Shown: one piece after another, positions 11,781 through 25,800 of the stretch
How the letters are laid out: the number at the start of each line of letters is the position of its first letter
How positions within the stretch are numbered: the first letter of the stretch is position 1
Assembly: GCF_949987515.2 (NCBI RefSeq)
Contig: NC_082689.1
Location: 62,205,246-62,269,245, forward strand
DNA length: 64,000 nt
Direction of reading: 5' to 3'
Origin: Delphinus delphis
Lineage: Eukaryota > Chordata > Mammalia > Artiodactyla > Delphinidae
Position numbers and translations under genes: made by a program
The notes under the pieces: model-generated
Databases searched by the model: none
What the model saw: only the letters and a program-made list of their open reading frames with translations
Told to the model about the DNA's origin: nothing

Positions 11781-13191
11781 ACTTAGCTTCACTATCTGAA
11801 CTAGTTATTTAATCTCTAAAACTTAAAAATCATATCTGAAAAATGAGAATAACAACAGAACTTTCACTCATAAGGAAGTTTCCTAGAATTAAACAAAGTA
11901 ATGTATATAAGTGTATATAAAGTATTTGAAACAAAATCTGGCACTAAGTAGACATTCAAAAAAAATCCATTTGTAAAAAATCAAAACCACAAATATCTTT
12001 TTAGTAAGAAAAAATATTCTTTTTTTAATGAAAAAAGAACATTTTAAATCATTTTACTGAATAATTCTCTTACAAATTAATGAAAATAAACCATTCAAGA
12101 TGTTTTTTTGAGGCACATGTCTAAAATTTTAACAGGAGTAATTTTTACAAGTAAAACAAAAAACTGGTCATGGGGTAGAGTTAAAAAGAATAGGGGGTAC
12201 AGAAATCTAAAAGTTATATTTGTTTACACAGCAAACAAGAAAAAAACTAAAGTGTCTACTTAACTAAATTTAATTTAAGTAATTTAAATAATGCATATGT
12301 AGTAATTGTAAATTTGCCTAACAAATAGGCTTACTTTTTTAATTTAATTTTTAATTTTTCAAATTCTAATTAGAAAGAAGAAACAATAGTTTTTTTTGTA
12401 TCTAACTGTATAATGTTTATCGTGTCTAGTTACTTTATAAATGTCTATAGTTATTTTACCTATATAACATGAGTATAGTTTGTCTTTCATTTCTTATCCA
12501 GGTTAGAACATAAATATGCCTGTTATATATATATACACATACTCCATGGTACTATGTATACAATTTTTGAGTACACAACTAATGTTAGCCAAATAAGTAA
12601 GTCCGTTCTGTGTGAGAAGACCCAAGGATAAAACCAATTCTAGGTAACAAAAAAGTAAGCATCACCTTTTGAGTTTCTAAGGTATTTAACGAAAGAAAAT
12701 CCTTAATGGTGTCACTTAGGAGCCCATTCAAATCCCTCCATGTCACATTCCTGATCAGAGGAAGAAAGCCAAGAGAACACGCCTAAACACAGGGTCACTG
12801 GCTCCTATGGCTGCCATGTTAGTTTTGTCATTTTAGTGGATTCTGGTGGTTGTTTGGTCCCTACTGTTCATTTCATTCTTCCTGTACTCACACAATATTT
12901 CACTTCTTGTGGCACAGAAACCATAAAAAAAATTCCTATCTGAAACTGATAATATGAATAGTTTCCCCCCAAAAATGGTATAGCTGTTATTTTCAACTTA
13001 GATTTGAAATTACATAAAGAATACAATTCATATATATGTGATTATGACATATCCTCACACATCTTAAACATATAAATACACTTTACTTTATAAATAGTAT
13101 TTTTATGTAAATATTATCCTTTAGCACTTTTATTTACAAATTATGGTAATAAATTCTAATCTGAGTCTTTCTATTTGAATTACTACTGTAC

Positions 13192-13333
13192 CTTGTAAAG
13201 CAGAGTGAATAGCACAATGTGTAAAGTTTTACAGTGCAAAAGTCTCATGAGACCTTTATAGCTGGGATGGAGTGGCGTCCTTTTCTTATAGGGAGGCCAG
13301 GGATTTCCAGGGAATTTTCCACTCTGTTTTAAA
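13192..13333 (-). CDS. UBR3: UBR3 exon w15 (142 bp)
   Basis: Acceptor TTTTATTTTTACAG and donor AAG|GTACAG. It encodes LKQSGKFPGNPWPPYKKRTP, LHPSYKGLMRLLHCKTLHIV and LFTLLYK. A second AG 10 bases inside (AAAACAG) is weaker and would break the phase with w14. The proline-rich and basic stretch PWPPYKKRTPLHPSYK is distinctive for UBR3. Confidence 0.93.
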
Positions 13334-13949
13334 CTGTAAAAATAAAACAATACTAAAATTAGATGATAGACTCAAGATTAAAATGTAATTTAAATAGTGA
13401 TTCCATAGCTTCATCACACACTATATATGTTACTTTAGCACTTTTTGGAATAGCCTTAGGTACAGATCATAACTTCCTCTACCTTTTTCTGGATGTATCA
13501 TATTATTGATTCATTACCATTGAACTCACAGCCAACAGCACTGTAACAGCCTGAACAAAGCTTATCTGACAACAAATTTTCTCTGTAAGGCACATTAAAG
13601 CCTTCTTGCCCTCCGGAACACTAAACGGCACTGTGGCACTACACTTGGGGACCATTTTAAACAACGAAATCACCAAAGGACAAAAATGCAAAAACATAGC
13701 ACCAAATTGACCATGAAAAGGACACGTTTACAGTATGAGCTGAAACAAGAGGGTAGAGTTTTGCTTTGTTCCACTTCAACCTAGGTGCCCTCTGCATATC
13801 CACTGAGATCTGTGACTAACCAAGAAATTGCTCCGAGTATTGATTTCAGGCATAAACATAAATTTTACCAAGTAGCCAAATTTGCAAAATAGAATTTGCA
13901 AATAATGAGGATCAATTGTATATGACAGAATTAGCATTACAAATCAGTG

Positions 13950-14180
13950 AGAAAAGGATGGATTGTTCAATAAATAGTCCTGGAGCTGGTTTTCTGTAGG
14001 GGAAAAAAAATAAATAAATCACTACTTCACTCTACATATAAAAATCAACTCCAGGTGGATTAAAAATCCAAATATAAAAGTAAAACTTTAGAACTGATAA
14101 ACTTTAGACAATCTAACAGAAAATCATCGAAGAATAATCCATACACCAATCTCATACCAAGAATCATGAAGGAAAATTAA
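13950..14180 (+). mobile_element. Old L1 ORF2 fragment
   Basis: CAATAAATAGTCCTGGAGCT, then ATATAAAAATCAACTCCAGG and TGGATTAAAAATCCAAATAT follow the order of the L1 ORF2 3' region seen intact at 23275..23400, but much diverged. Confidence 0.65.
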
Positions 14181-15599
14181 TAAGTTTTTTTTAAAGGCTC
14201 AACCTCACCCAGTAATCCAGAGAATGCAAGTGAGTTATACATTCAGCACTTGAAGTTAAAATGACAGAATGAACATAAATATTTAATTTTACTTTCACTC
14301 AAAACTCCAATAAAAATATAGTAATGGTATTTCTTAAAAGATGAAAGCACCAGGATGAAGAAATTCCAAAAAAAAAAAAAATATGCAAACTTTTGTCAAT
14401 CGGAAAGCAAATGGATACATGTTGACTCTAGTAAACCTAAGAAAGCCAAATCACAGGAAGGCAATGCGGACAGCTGAGAATCAACCCCAATTACACTGCA
14501 GAATCCTCAAAAGGCTCAGAAACTGGAAACATCTGGTTCTTCAATAACTGGAGTTGGGGAGATAGGAGGCTAAAATAAGGATTGCATGAAAACTGCTTCT
14601 CCCCCACCCCAACAGAATTCTGGCTAGAGAATTCATCTCTGGAGAAGGTAAAACGCAAGCACAGTCAAGGGTAGGAGGATGGGCGATTAAAATCATCGTA
14701 TGCCTAGAACGTCCATGTGTCCTTTGAGAGCCACGGAGATTTCACCCTCTTTATGCAAATTCCTTCTTAGAAATCTTTGTCTCTGAAGTTTTCTTAAGCT
14801 ATGGTATTGACCTAAAACAATAGGAGGAGGTATGGCCAAGACCAAACTGCTTGAGTCCCGTTATTCTTGCATTTGGAATACTCTCTATGGCAGAATGTAT
14901 TGTTGTTCCCAACTGTTGGATCACTTCCTTAAAAGAGGAATATGCCATATGACATGAGGTGCCTCACTGCTGGTACATTACATATTTCCACCCCATCACC
15001 AGGCTTAATGTGAGCCAGCAGAATGTGAGAAAAATGACAGAGGAAAAAAAAGAAAGTCATCATATGCATTTTGACTCAGAGCACTTAGGCTCTGACTCCA
15101 TTCAGTTCACAAAATAATGGCAGCCAGACCATCACCTTCTAGGCAATATTTGAAAATACTTCTCTGAGGAATCTGACAAAACCAAAAAGGAAGTTCTAAA
15201 GAGACTAACATAAGGGCTTCTCAACAAACCTGCCTGCCCAAATCACACCATGTTAAAGCTCAGAATCTACAAAGATCCACCAAGGCACGGAGAGCTCTTC
15301 ACCACAAGCAGCCAGAATTATCAGACATCCAAAGAATGCAGCTAACATAAAAGCTAGAGACTGAACAGTAGAAAACTCAACTTAGAGGAAACAAATATCA
15401 TGTAGGGAGGGGGAAAAAATCTTAAAAATAATAAATTACAAGGAGAGGCAACATGGTTTCCTGTTACATGGGTTTGGAAGGGGAAAGTCAGTACAGCCCA
15501 CATACCCCGTGTTAGCAGAATTTCCTGACATCTATATGAGGTGAGAACACCTAGAAACAGGAAAGAATGAATTCATAGTTTGGTCTCCCTATAGGAGAT

Positions 15600-16264
<665 letters not shown>

Positions 16265-17391
16265 ATTACCATCAACATACCAAAGAAATGAATTGCATCT
16301 ATGATTCAAGAAGAGGATGCCATTAAGTTTGCTTTAAAAAAAAAAAACCGGTTTCGAAATAAAACTATAGTGGCTACATATAAGCATAATTTTCAAAGCA
16401 ATCTCAATAGCCTATGATTAAATGTTTCAACTATTCTATTTCATTTAGCATAGAAAAGCAATTTTTAGTTTTTATTTTATTTCTTTGTTTGCTTTAAGCA
16501 CTAGGCCCCTAAATACGCAGCACCTAGATTAACAAAGTGCTCTGAAATAAAGGTTATATATTTGTTCAAGGCAGCAGGTAATACGCCATTCTGACTGCTC
16601 TTTTCAAAATCATTAATGAAATAATGCAAATGAAAAGCTACATGACAACAAAAAAAAATTTTAAGTGACTCAAACCAACACTTAATTACTGACTAGCTTG
16701 AGACATAAATGACATATATAAACTCAAACATCATACTTTAAAACATGGGCCAGCAGCCATTAACCTTCAAGATGGGAGATGGGAAGCAACAGAAATATCA
16801 GAAATTACAGTTCAAAAAGATTTGCTTTCCAGCTGAATTTAAAGTAACCACTATATAAAAATCACATTTGTCTTTTGGAAATGGTCTAGACAATAGTTCC
16901 AACACCGCCATTAACAAACGTATTTCACTGAACTTCTCTGTACCACAATATCCTCATATGTAAAATATAACAATGAATTGAATGGATGGTTTTCCAACTG
17001 TTGGTTTGTTTTTGTTCTTGTTGTTTTTTGGTTTTGTTTTTTTCATTTTAAAAGCTGAATTGCCCATTAAGGGGTATTTGGAAGGGAGTGAGGAAAACGG
17101 GATGAGCCACCTCCACTCTCTTAGGCCTTCTGTTGCTGTTGCCCAACCCCCTCTTCCAGTGATGGCTCCAAAGACATTTCTACAGAAGCTGGAGAGAAGA
17201 TCTTGAAGGGCTTTTCCAGCAATAAGATCCTAAAATTCTAAAGGTCTAAACATCACACAATGAAAATGGCTTATTTTCACTTAAACTCTCAGCACAAAAA
17301 AATTTTAAGAAACTTACTTTTCATTCATTTAGCAATTACTGATTATCTACAAAGTGCCCTGCATCAAGGTAGATTCTAAAGACATAATAGC

Positions 17392-17737
17392 AGGACTTCC
17401 CTGGTGGTGAAGTGGTTAAGAATCCGCCTGCCAAAGCAGGGGATAAGGGTTTGAGCCCTAGTCCGGGAAGATCCCACATGCTGTGGAGAAACTAAGCCCA
17501 TGTACCACAACTACTGAGCCTATGCTCTAGAGCCCACGAGCCACAACTACTGAGGCCGTGTGCCACAACTACTGAAGCCCGCGCATCTAGAGTGCATGCT
17601 CCGCAAAAAGAGAAGCCACCACAATGAGAAGCCTGTACACTGCAACGAAGAGTAGCCCGCTCACCACAAGAAGAAAAAACCTGCACGCAGCAACAAAGAC
17701 CCAGCACAGCCAAAATAAATAAATAAATAAATAGAGA
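17392..17737 (+). repeat. Long CHR-1-type SINE at the 5' edge of the L1
   Basis: Starts AGGACTTCCCTGGTGGTGAA, carries the extended CHR-1 body (repeated CCACAACTACTGA and GAGCC modules) and ends CCAAAATAAATAAATAAATA. It sits directly between the left target duplication of the L1 and the L1 5' end at about 17738, with no clear duplication of its own. Confidence 0.88.
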
Positions 17738-17934
17738 GGGACCTTCGAGATGGCAGAAGAGTAAGACGTGGAGATCACCTTTCTCCCCACAAACACATCA
17801 GAAATACATCTACATGTGGAACAGCTCCTACAGAACACCTACTGAATGCTGGCAAAAGACCTCAGACTTCCCCAAAGGCAAGAAACTCCCCACATACCTG
17901 GGTAGGGCAAAAGAGAAAAGAAAAAAACAGAGAC

Positions 17935-18179
17935 AAAAGAATAGGGACGGGGGCTTCCCTGGTGGCGCAGTGGTTGAGAGTCTGCCTGCCGATGCAGGGG
18001 ACACGGGTTCATGCCCCGGTCCGGGAAGATTCCACATGCCGCGGAGCAGCTAGGCCCGTGAGCCATGGCCGCTGAGCCTGCGCGTCCAGAGCCTGTGCTC
18101 CACAACGGGAGAGGCCACAACAGTAAGAGGCCCGCGTACCACAAAAAAACAAAACAACAACAAAAAGAATAGGGATGGG
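17935..18179 (+). repeat. CHR-2 SINE inside the L1 5' UTR
   Basis: Full CHR-2 copy ending GCGTACCAC plus A-rich tail. Flanked by AAAAGAATAGGGACGGG (17935..17951) and AAAAGAATAGGGATGGG (18163..18179), one mismatch. It dates the SINE insertion after the L1. Confidence 0.93.
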
Positions 18180-20142
18180 ACCTGCATCTAGGGGAGGGAG
18201 CTGTGAAGGAGGAAAAGTTTCCACACACTAGGAAGCTCCTTCACTGGCAGAGACGGGGAGTGGGCAGGGGGGGAAGCGTCAGAGTCACAGAGGAGTGCAA
18301 TAACAGAGGTGCAGAGGGCAAAGCAGAGAGATTCCCGCACAGAGGATCAGTGCCAACCTGCACTCACCAGCCTGAGAGGCTGGTCTGCTCACCAGTGGGG
18401 ACAGGTTGGGGGCTGGGAGTTGAGGCTCCTGCTTCAGAGGTCAGATCCCAGGGAGAGGACTGGGGTTGGCTGCATGAACATACCATGAAGGGGGCTAGTG
18501 CACCACAGCTAGCCAGGAGGGAGTTCAGGAAAAAGTCTGGACCTGCCTAAGAGGCAAGAGACCATTGTTTCGGGGTGTGTAAGGAGAGGGGATTCAGAGC
18601 ACCACCTAAATGAGCTCCAGAGACGGATGCAAGCCACAGCTATTGGCGTGGACACCACAGACGGGTATGAAGCGCTAAGGCTGCTGCTGTAGCCACCAAG
18701 AAGCCTGAGGGCAATCACAGGTCACCAACCATACCTCCCCTCCCGGGAGCCTGTGCAGCCCGCCACTGCCAGGGTCCCCAAGATCCAGGGACAACTTCTC
18801 CAGGAGAACACACTGTGCGCCTCAGGCTGTTGTAACATCACGCCTGCCTCTGCCGCCGCAGGCTCACCCCGCATTCCGTACCCCTCCCTCCCCGTGGCCT
18901 GAGCGAGCCAGAGCCCCCTAATGAGCTGCTAGTTCAACCCCATCCTGTCAGGGCGGGGAATAGACACCCTCAGGCAACCTACATGCAGAGACAAGGCCAA
19001 ATCCAAAGCTGAACCCCAGGAGCTGTGCAAACAAAGAAGAGAAAGGAAAATTTCTCCCAGCAGCCTCGGGAGCAGCAGATTAAATCTCCACAATCACCTT
19101 CAAGTACCCTGCATTTGTAGAATACTTGGATAGACAACGAATCATCCCAAACTTGAGGTGGTGGAATTTGGGAACAACTGTAGACTTGGGTTTGCTTTCT
19201 GCATTTGTTTCTGATTTTATGTTAATCTTAATTTAGTATTTAGGGCTTATTATCACTGGTAGATTTGTTTATTGATTTGGTTGCTCTCTTTTTATATATA
19301 TATATAGATAGATAGATATTGTTTCCTTTTTCTCTTTTTGTGAGTGTGTATGTGTATGCTTCTTTGTGTGATTCTGTATGTATAGCTTTGCTTTTACCAT
19401 TTGTCCTAGGGTTCTGTCTGCCTGTTATTTTTTTGTTTGTGTTTTTATTTTTATTCTTTAGTATAGTTTTTAGTGCTTGTTATCATTGGTGGATTTGTTT
19501 TTTGGTTTAGTTGCTCTCTTCTTTCTTTTTTTTTAAAATTACTCTTGTATTTTTTATTTTTAATCATATTTTTAAATTTTTTTTTAATAATTTTATTTTT
19601 TTGCCTCTTCTTTCTTTCTTTTTTTTTCTCCCTTTTCTTCTGAGCCACGTGGCTGACAGGGTCTTGGTGCTCTGGCCGGGTGTCAGGCCTGAGCCTCTAA
19701 GGTGAGATAGCCCAGTTCAGGACACTGGACCACCAGAGACCTCCCGGCTCCACGTAAATTCAAATGGAGACAGCTCTCCCAGAAATCTCCATCTCAACGC
19801 TAAGAGCAGCTCCACTTAATGATGAGCAAGCTACAGTGCTGGACACCCTATGCCAAACAGCTAGCAAGACAGAAACACAACCCCACCCATCAGCAGAGAG
19901 GTTGCCTAAAATCATAATAAGGTCACAGACACCCCAAAACACACCACCAGACACGGTCCTGCCCACCAGAAAGACAAGATCCAGCCTCATCCACCAGAAC
20001 ACACACACTAGTCCCCTCCACCAGGAAGCCTACACAACCCACTGAACCAACCTTAGCTACTGGGGGCAGCCACTAAAAACAATGGGAACTACGAACCTGC
20101 AGCCTGCAAAAAGGAGACCCCAAACACAGTAAGTTAAGCAAA

Positions 20143-21025
20143 ATGAGAAGACAGAAAAACACACAGCAGATGAAGGAGCAAGGTAAAAACGTATCAGACA
20201 AAACGAATGAAGAGGATATAGGCAGTCCACCTGAAAAAGAATTCAGAGTAATGATAGTAAAGATGATCCAAAATCTTGGAAATAGAATGGAGAAAATTCA
20301 AGAAACGTTTAACAAGGACATAGAAGAATGAAAGAGAAAACAATGATGAACAACACAATAAATGAAATTTAAAATTCTCTAGAAGGAATCAACAGCAGAA
20401 TAACTGAGGCAGAAGAACAGATAAGTGACCTGGAGGATAAAATAGTGGAAACAACTACTGCAGAGCAGAATAAAGAATGAAAAGTATTGAGAACAGTCTC
20501 AGAGACCTCTGGGACAACAATAAACTCACCAACATTCAAATTATAGGGGTCCCAGAAGTAGAAGAGAAAAATAAAGGGACTGAGAAAATATTTGAAGAGA
20601 TTATAGTTGAAAACTTCACTAGTATGGGAAAGGAAATAGTCAATCAAGTACAGGAAGCACAGAGAGTCCCATACAGGATAAATCCAAGGAGAAACATGCC
20701 AAGACACACATTAATCAAACTGTCAAAAATTCAATATAAAGAAAAAATACTAAAAGCAGCAAGGGAAAAACAACAAATAACATACAAGGGAATCCCCATA
20801 AGGTTAACAGCTGATCTTTCCGCAGAAATTCTGCAAGCCAGAAGGGAGTGGAAGGACATATTTAAAGTGGTGAAAAGGAAAAACCTACAACGAAGATCAC
20901 TCTACCCAGCAAGGATCTCATTCAGATTTGATGGAGAAATTAAAACCTTTTCAGACAAGCAAAAGCTAAGAGAATTCAGCACCACCAACCCAGTTTTACA
21001 ACAAATGCTAAATGAACTTCTCTAG
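20143..21025 (+). pseudogene. L1 ORF1p remnant
   Basis: The first block (20143..20331) starts MRRQKNTQQMKEQGKNVSDK, with a coiled-coil-like stretch and an early stop. After a frame change, 20477..21025 encodes the RNA-binding region (IQIIGVPEVEEKNKGTEKIF, then RRNMPRHTLIKLSKIQYKEK and a C-terminal domain ending NPVLQQMLNELL). L1 ORF1p is the RNA chaperone of retrotransposition; this copy cannot make it because of the frameshift and stops. Confidence 0.88.
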
Positions 21026-21083
21026 GCAGGAAACACAAGAGAAGAGAAAGACCGACAATAACAAAACCAAAACAATTAAGAAA

Positions 21084-24000
21084 ATGGTAATACGAACATA
21101 CGTATCGATAACTACCTTAAATGTAAATGGATTAAATGCTTCAACTAAAAGACACAGACTGGCTGAAGGGATACAAAAACAAGACCTGTATATATGCTGT
21201 CTACAAGAGACCCACTTCAGACCTAGGGACACATACACACTGAAAGTGCGTGCATGGAAGAAGATATTCCATGCAAATGGAAATCAAAAGAAAGCTGGAG
21301 TAGCAATTCTCATATCAGACAAAATAGACTTTAAAATAAAGACTATTCCAAGAGACAAAGAAGGACTCTACATAATGATCAAGGGATCGATCCAAGAAGA
21401 AGATATAACAATTGTAAATATTTATGCACCCAACAGAGGAGCACCTCAATACATAAGGCAAATGCTAACAGCCATAAAAGGGGAAATCGACAGTAACACA
21501 ATCATAGGGGACATTAACACCCCGCTTTTACCAATGAACAGATCATCCAAAATGAAAATAAATAAGGAAACATAAGCTTTAAATGATATTTTAAACAAGA
21601 TGGACTTAATTGGTATTTATAGGACATTCCATCCAAAAACAACAGAATACACTTTCTTCTCAAGTGTTCATGGAACATTCTCCAGGATAGACCATATCTT
21701 GGGTCACAAATCAAGCCTTGGTAAATTTAAGAAAATTGAAATCGTACCAAGTATCTTATCCAAACACAACACTATGAGACTAGATATCAATTACAGGAAA
21801 AAATTTGTAAAAACCACAAACACATGGACACGAAACAATATGCTACTAAATAACCAAGAAATTACTGAAGAAATCAAAGAGGAAATCAAAAAATACCTAG
21901 AATTCACAGGTGAATTCTATCACACATTTAGGGAAGAACTAACACCTATCCTTCTCAAACTCTTCCAAAATACAGCAAAGGGAGGAACACTCCCAAACTC
22001 ATTCTACGAGGCCACCATCACCCTGATACGAAAACCAGACAAAGATGTAAAAAAAAAAAGAAAACTACAGGCCAATATCACTGACGAACATAGATGCAAA
22101 AATCCTCAAGAAAATACTAGCAAACAGAATCCAACAGCACGTTAAAAGGATCATACAACATGATCAAGTGGGGTTTATCCCGAGAATGCAAGGGTTCTTC
22201 AGTAAACGCAAATCAATCAATGTGATACACCAAATTAACAAATTGGAGGAGAAAAACCGTATGATCATCTCAATAGCTGCAGAAAAAGCTTTTGACAAAA
22301 TTCAACACCCATTTATGATAAAGGCCCTCCAGAAAGTAGGCAGAAAGGTAACTTACCTCAACGTAATAAAAGGCCATATATGACAAACCCACAGCCAACA
22401 TCATTCTCAATGGTGAAAAACTGAAACCATTTCCACTTAGACCAGGAACAAGACAAGGTTGCCCACTCTCACCACTATTATTTAACATAGTTTTGGAAGT
22501 TTTAGCCACAGCAATCAGAGAAGAAAAAGAAATAAAAGGAATCCAAATGGGAAAAGAAGAAGTAAAGCTGTCACTGTTTGCAGATGACATGATACTATAC
22601 ATAGAAAATCCTAAAGAGGCTACCAGAAAACTACTAGAGCTAATCAATGAATTTGGTAAAGTAGCAGGATACAAAATTAATGCACAGAAATCTCTGGCAT
22701 TCCTATACACTAATGATGAAAAATCTCAAAGAGATATGAAGGAAACACTCCCATTTACCACAGCAACAAAAAGAATAAAATACCTAGGAATAAACCTACC
22801 TAAGGAGAAAAATGAACTGGATGCAGAAAACTATAAGACACTGATGAAATAAATTAAAAGATGATACAAATAGATGGAGAGATATACCATATTCTTGGAT
22901 TGGAAGAATCAACATTGTGAAAATGACTCTACTGCCCAAAGCAATCTACAGATTCAATGCAATCCCTATCAAACTGCCAATGGTATTTTTCACAGAACTA
23001 GAACAAAAAAATTCACAATTTGTATGGAAACACAAAAAACCCCTAATAGCCAAAGCAATCTTGAGAAAGAAAAACGGAGCTGGAGGAATCGGGCTGCCAG
23101 ACTTCAGACTATACTACAAAGGTGCAGTAATAAGGACAGTATGGTACCGGCACAAAAACAGAAATATAGATCAATGGAAAAGGACAGAAAGTCCAGAGAT
23201 AAACCACACACATATGGTCACCTTATTTTTGATAAAGGAGGCAAGAATGTACAATGGAGAAAAGACAGCCTCTTCAATAAGTGGTGCTGGGAAAACTGGA
23301 CAGCTACACGTAAAGAATGAAATTAGAACACTCTCTAACACCATACACAAAAATAAACTCAAAATGGATTAAAGACCTAAATGTAAGGCCAGAGACTATA
23401 AAACTCTTAGAGGAAAACATAGAACACTCTATGACAAATCACAGCAAGATCCTTCTTGACCCTCCTCCTAGAGAAATGGAAATAAAAACAAAAATAAACA
23501 AATGGGACCTAATGAAACGTCAAAGCTTTTGCACAGCAAAGGAAACCATAAACAAGATGAAAAGAAAACCCTCAGAATGGGAGAAAATATTTGCAAATCA
23601 AGCAACTGACAAAGGATTAATCTCTAAAATTTACAAGCAGCTCATGCAGCTCAATACTGAAAACACAAACAACCCAATCCAAAAATGGGCAGAAGACCTA
23701 AATAGACATTTCTCCAAAGAAGATTGCCAACAAACACATGAAAGAATGCTCAACCTCACTAATAGTTAGTGAAATGCAAATCAAAACTACAATGAGGTAT
23801 CACCTCACACCTGTCAGAATGGCCATCATCAATAAGTCTACAAACAATAAGTGCTGGAGAGGGTGTGAAGAAAAGGGAATCCTCTTGCACTGTTGGTGGG
23901 AATGTAAATTGATACAGCCACTGTGGAGAACAGTATGGAGGGTCCTTAAAATACTAAAAATAGGGCTTCCCTGGTGGCGCAGTGGTTGAGATTCTGCCTG

Positions 24001-24501
24001 CCGATGCAGGGGACATGGGTTCGTGCCCCGGTCCGGGAAGATCCCACATGCCATGGAGCGGCTGGGCCCGTGAGCCATGGCCGCTGAGCCTGCACGTCCG
24101 GAGCCTGTGCTCCACAATGGGAGAGGCCACAACAGTGAGAGGCCCGCGTACCGCAAAAAAAAATAAAAAAATAAAACTGGAACTACCATACGACCCAGCA
24201 ATCCCACTACTGGGTATATACCCTGAGAAAACCATAATTCAAAGAGTCATGTACCACAATGTTCACTGCAGCTCTATTTACAATAGCCAGGACACGGAAG
24301 CAACCTAAGTGTCCATTGACAGATGAATGGGTAAAAAAGATGTGGCACATATATACAATGGAATATTACTCAGCCATAAAAAGAAACGAAATTGAGTTAT
24401 TTGTACTGAGGTGGATGGACCTAGAATCTGTCATACAGAGTGAAGTAAGTCAGAAAGAGAAAAACAAATATCGTTTGCTAACACATATATATGGAATCTA
24501 G
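21084..24501 (+). pseudogene. L1 ORF2p remnant with internal deletion
   Basis: The endonuclease part starts MVIRTYVSITTLNVNGLNAS with QETH, NIYAPN and GDIN motifs, broken by one stop at 21573 and resuming with [13 protein letters not shown]. Near 21905 the sequence jumps from the post-endonuclease linker to the reverse transcriptase start, so several hundred bases are missing. The RT core with FADD lies at about 22577. The C-terminal part is split by frameshifts and by the SINE at about 23964..24170. It ends LLTHIYGI at 24501. Non-functional. Confidence 0.9.
23964..24170 (+). repeat. CHR-2 SINE inside L1 ORF2
   Basis: GGGCTTCCCTGGTGGCGCAG to GCGTACCGC plus A-rich tail interrupts the C-terminal ORF2 sequence; ORF2 text resumes at ACTGGAACTACCATACGACC. 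Target duplication edges are blurred by A-rich flanks. Confidence 0.9.
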
Positions 24502-25569
24502 AAAACAAAATGGTTTTGAAGAACCTAGGGGGAGGATAGGAATAAAGACGCAGATGTAGAGAATGGACCTGAGAACACGGGGAGGGGGAAGGGTAAGCTG
24601 GGACAAAGTGAGAGAGTGGCATGGACATATATACACTACCAAATGTAAAACAGATAGCTAGTATGAAGCAGCCACATAGCACAGGGAGATCAGCTCGGTG
24701 CTTTGTGTCCACCTAGAGGGGTGGGATAGGGAGGGTGGGAGGGAGACGCAAGAGGGAGTGGATATGGGGATATATGTATGTGTATAGCTGATTCACTTTG
24801 TTATAAAGCAGAAACACACCATTGTAGAGCAGTTATACTGCGATACAGATGTTAAAAAATAAATAAGATTTTTTTAAATGCTAAAAATAAAGACACAATA
24901 GCTTTAATTTACCTAATTATTTTTCTCTATAATTTTTCAAAACGCCTTTCTATTACCTTCTTGAAATAAAAAAGGATCACACTAAGTAAATCAGTTTTGC
25001 CACTTTTGTTCCTTAAAACTAAAAGAAAATGCAAATGACCAATAGCCAATAAGCCCTACACTTTAGGCTTATTTCCCAGTTGTGTTATATTAAGAACTGA
25101 AACGGTCAATTATACAGTCATATAAGTGATATCACATAAAGGAAAAAGATGTTATATTTCATATACAAAATAAATTTCAAAAAAATTTAAGTTTTACATA
25201 GAAACAAACACATTCTTCACGGATATATTTATCTTAAATATACAAAATATTGTTGTATTAATATAATATTGCATATAAAATTTCAGAGATTTATAAGAAA
25301 ATGATTTTACTCTGAAGTTAAAGTGTATTTGTTATCTGTTATTATTCTTTTATTTAAATACACATTTCTTTAAACAAAGATTTTTAAACTGCCAAAAAAC
25401 ATCACAGCAATTCAGACATATTTCTAAGAAACTATATAGACATTGTACAGGAACTCAAAAGCCAAATGAGGAGAATGAGATTATGAGAAAAAATAGCAAA
25501 ATAGAAAAGAGGAAAATTTAATAAAAATAGCTCTACAGATATGGTTTTCATTTTTCAGCATGAACTACT

Positions 25570-25800
25570 CAAATTTACTTACTCAACAAATATATGCTGA
25601 ATGCCTTTTTATATGCCAGCACTGAGATAGATTCTGAAGATATAAAAGAGACACAGAGACAAAAATATCTTCCCTCAAGGAACTAAGAGTCTAGTAAAAA
25701 CCTACAAAGCAAACAAATAGTTACAAAGCTACACGAAAAGCATAAAAAGAGGTTGCTAAGAAAGCAGAGAGAGGAGAATCTCAGACTATGTTCCCACAGG
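25570..25800 (-). repeat. L2 fragment, reverse orientation
   Basis: ACTCAACAAATATATGCTGA, TATGCCAGCACTGAGATAGA and CCCTCAAGGAACTAAGAGTC follow the reverse complement of the L2 3' end. Confidence 0.65.

Larger units (their letters stand above)
9680..13191. other. UBR3 intron w15-w16 (3.5 kb)
   Basis: Contains the microsatellite at 9775..9845, MIR fragments at about 10810..11035 and 11110..11215, and a mariner-like terminal remnant at about 11705..11780. The remainder (11800..13190) is AT-rich unique DNA in which I recognise nothing. Confidence 0.55.
17377..24902 (+). mobile_element. Near full-length, dead LINE-1 with 15-bp target duplication
   Basis: The duplication TAAAGACATAATAGC (17377..17391) and TAAAGACACAATAGC (24888..24902) differs at one base. 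Inside are a SINE (17392..17737), a 2.4-kb GC-rich 5' UTR from about 17738 carrying a CHR-2 SINE, ORF1 remnants (20143..21025), ORF2 remnants (21084..24501) holding a second CHR-2 SINE, and a 3' UTR to about 24870. It lies antisense to UBR3 in the w14-w15 intron. Confidence 0.88.
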
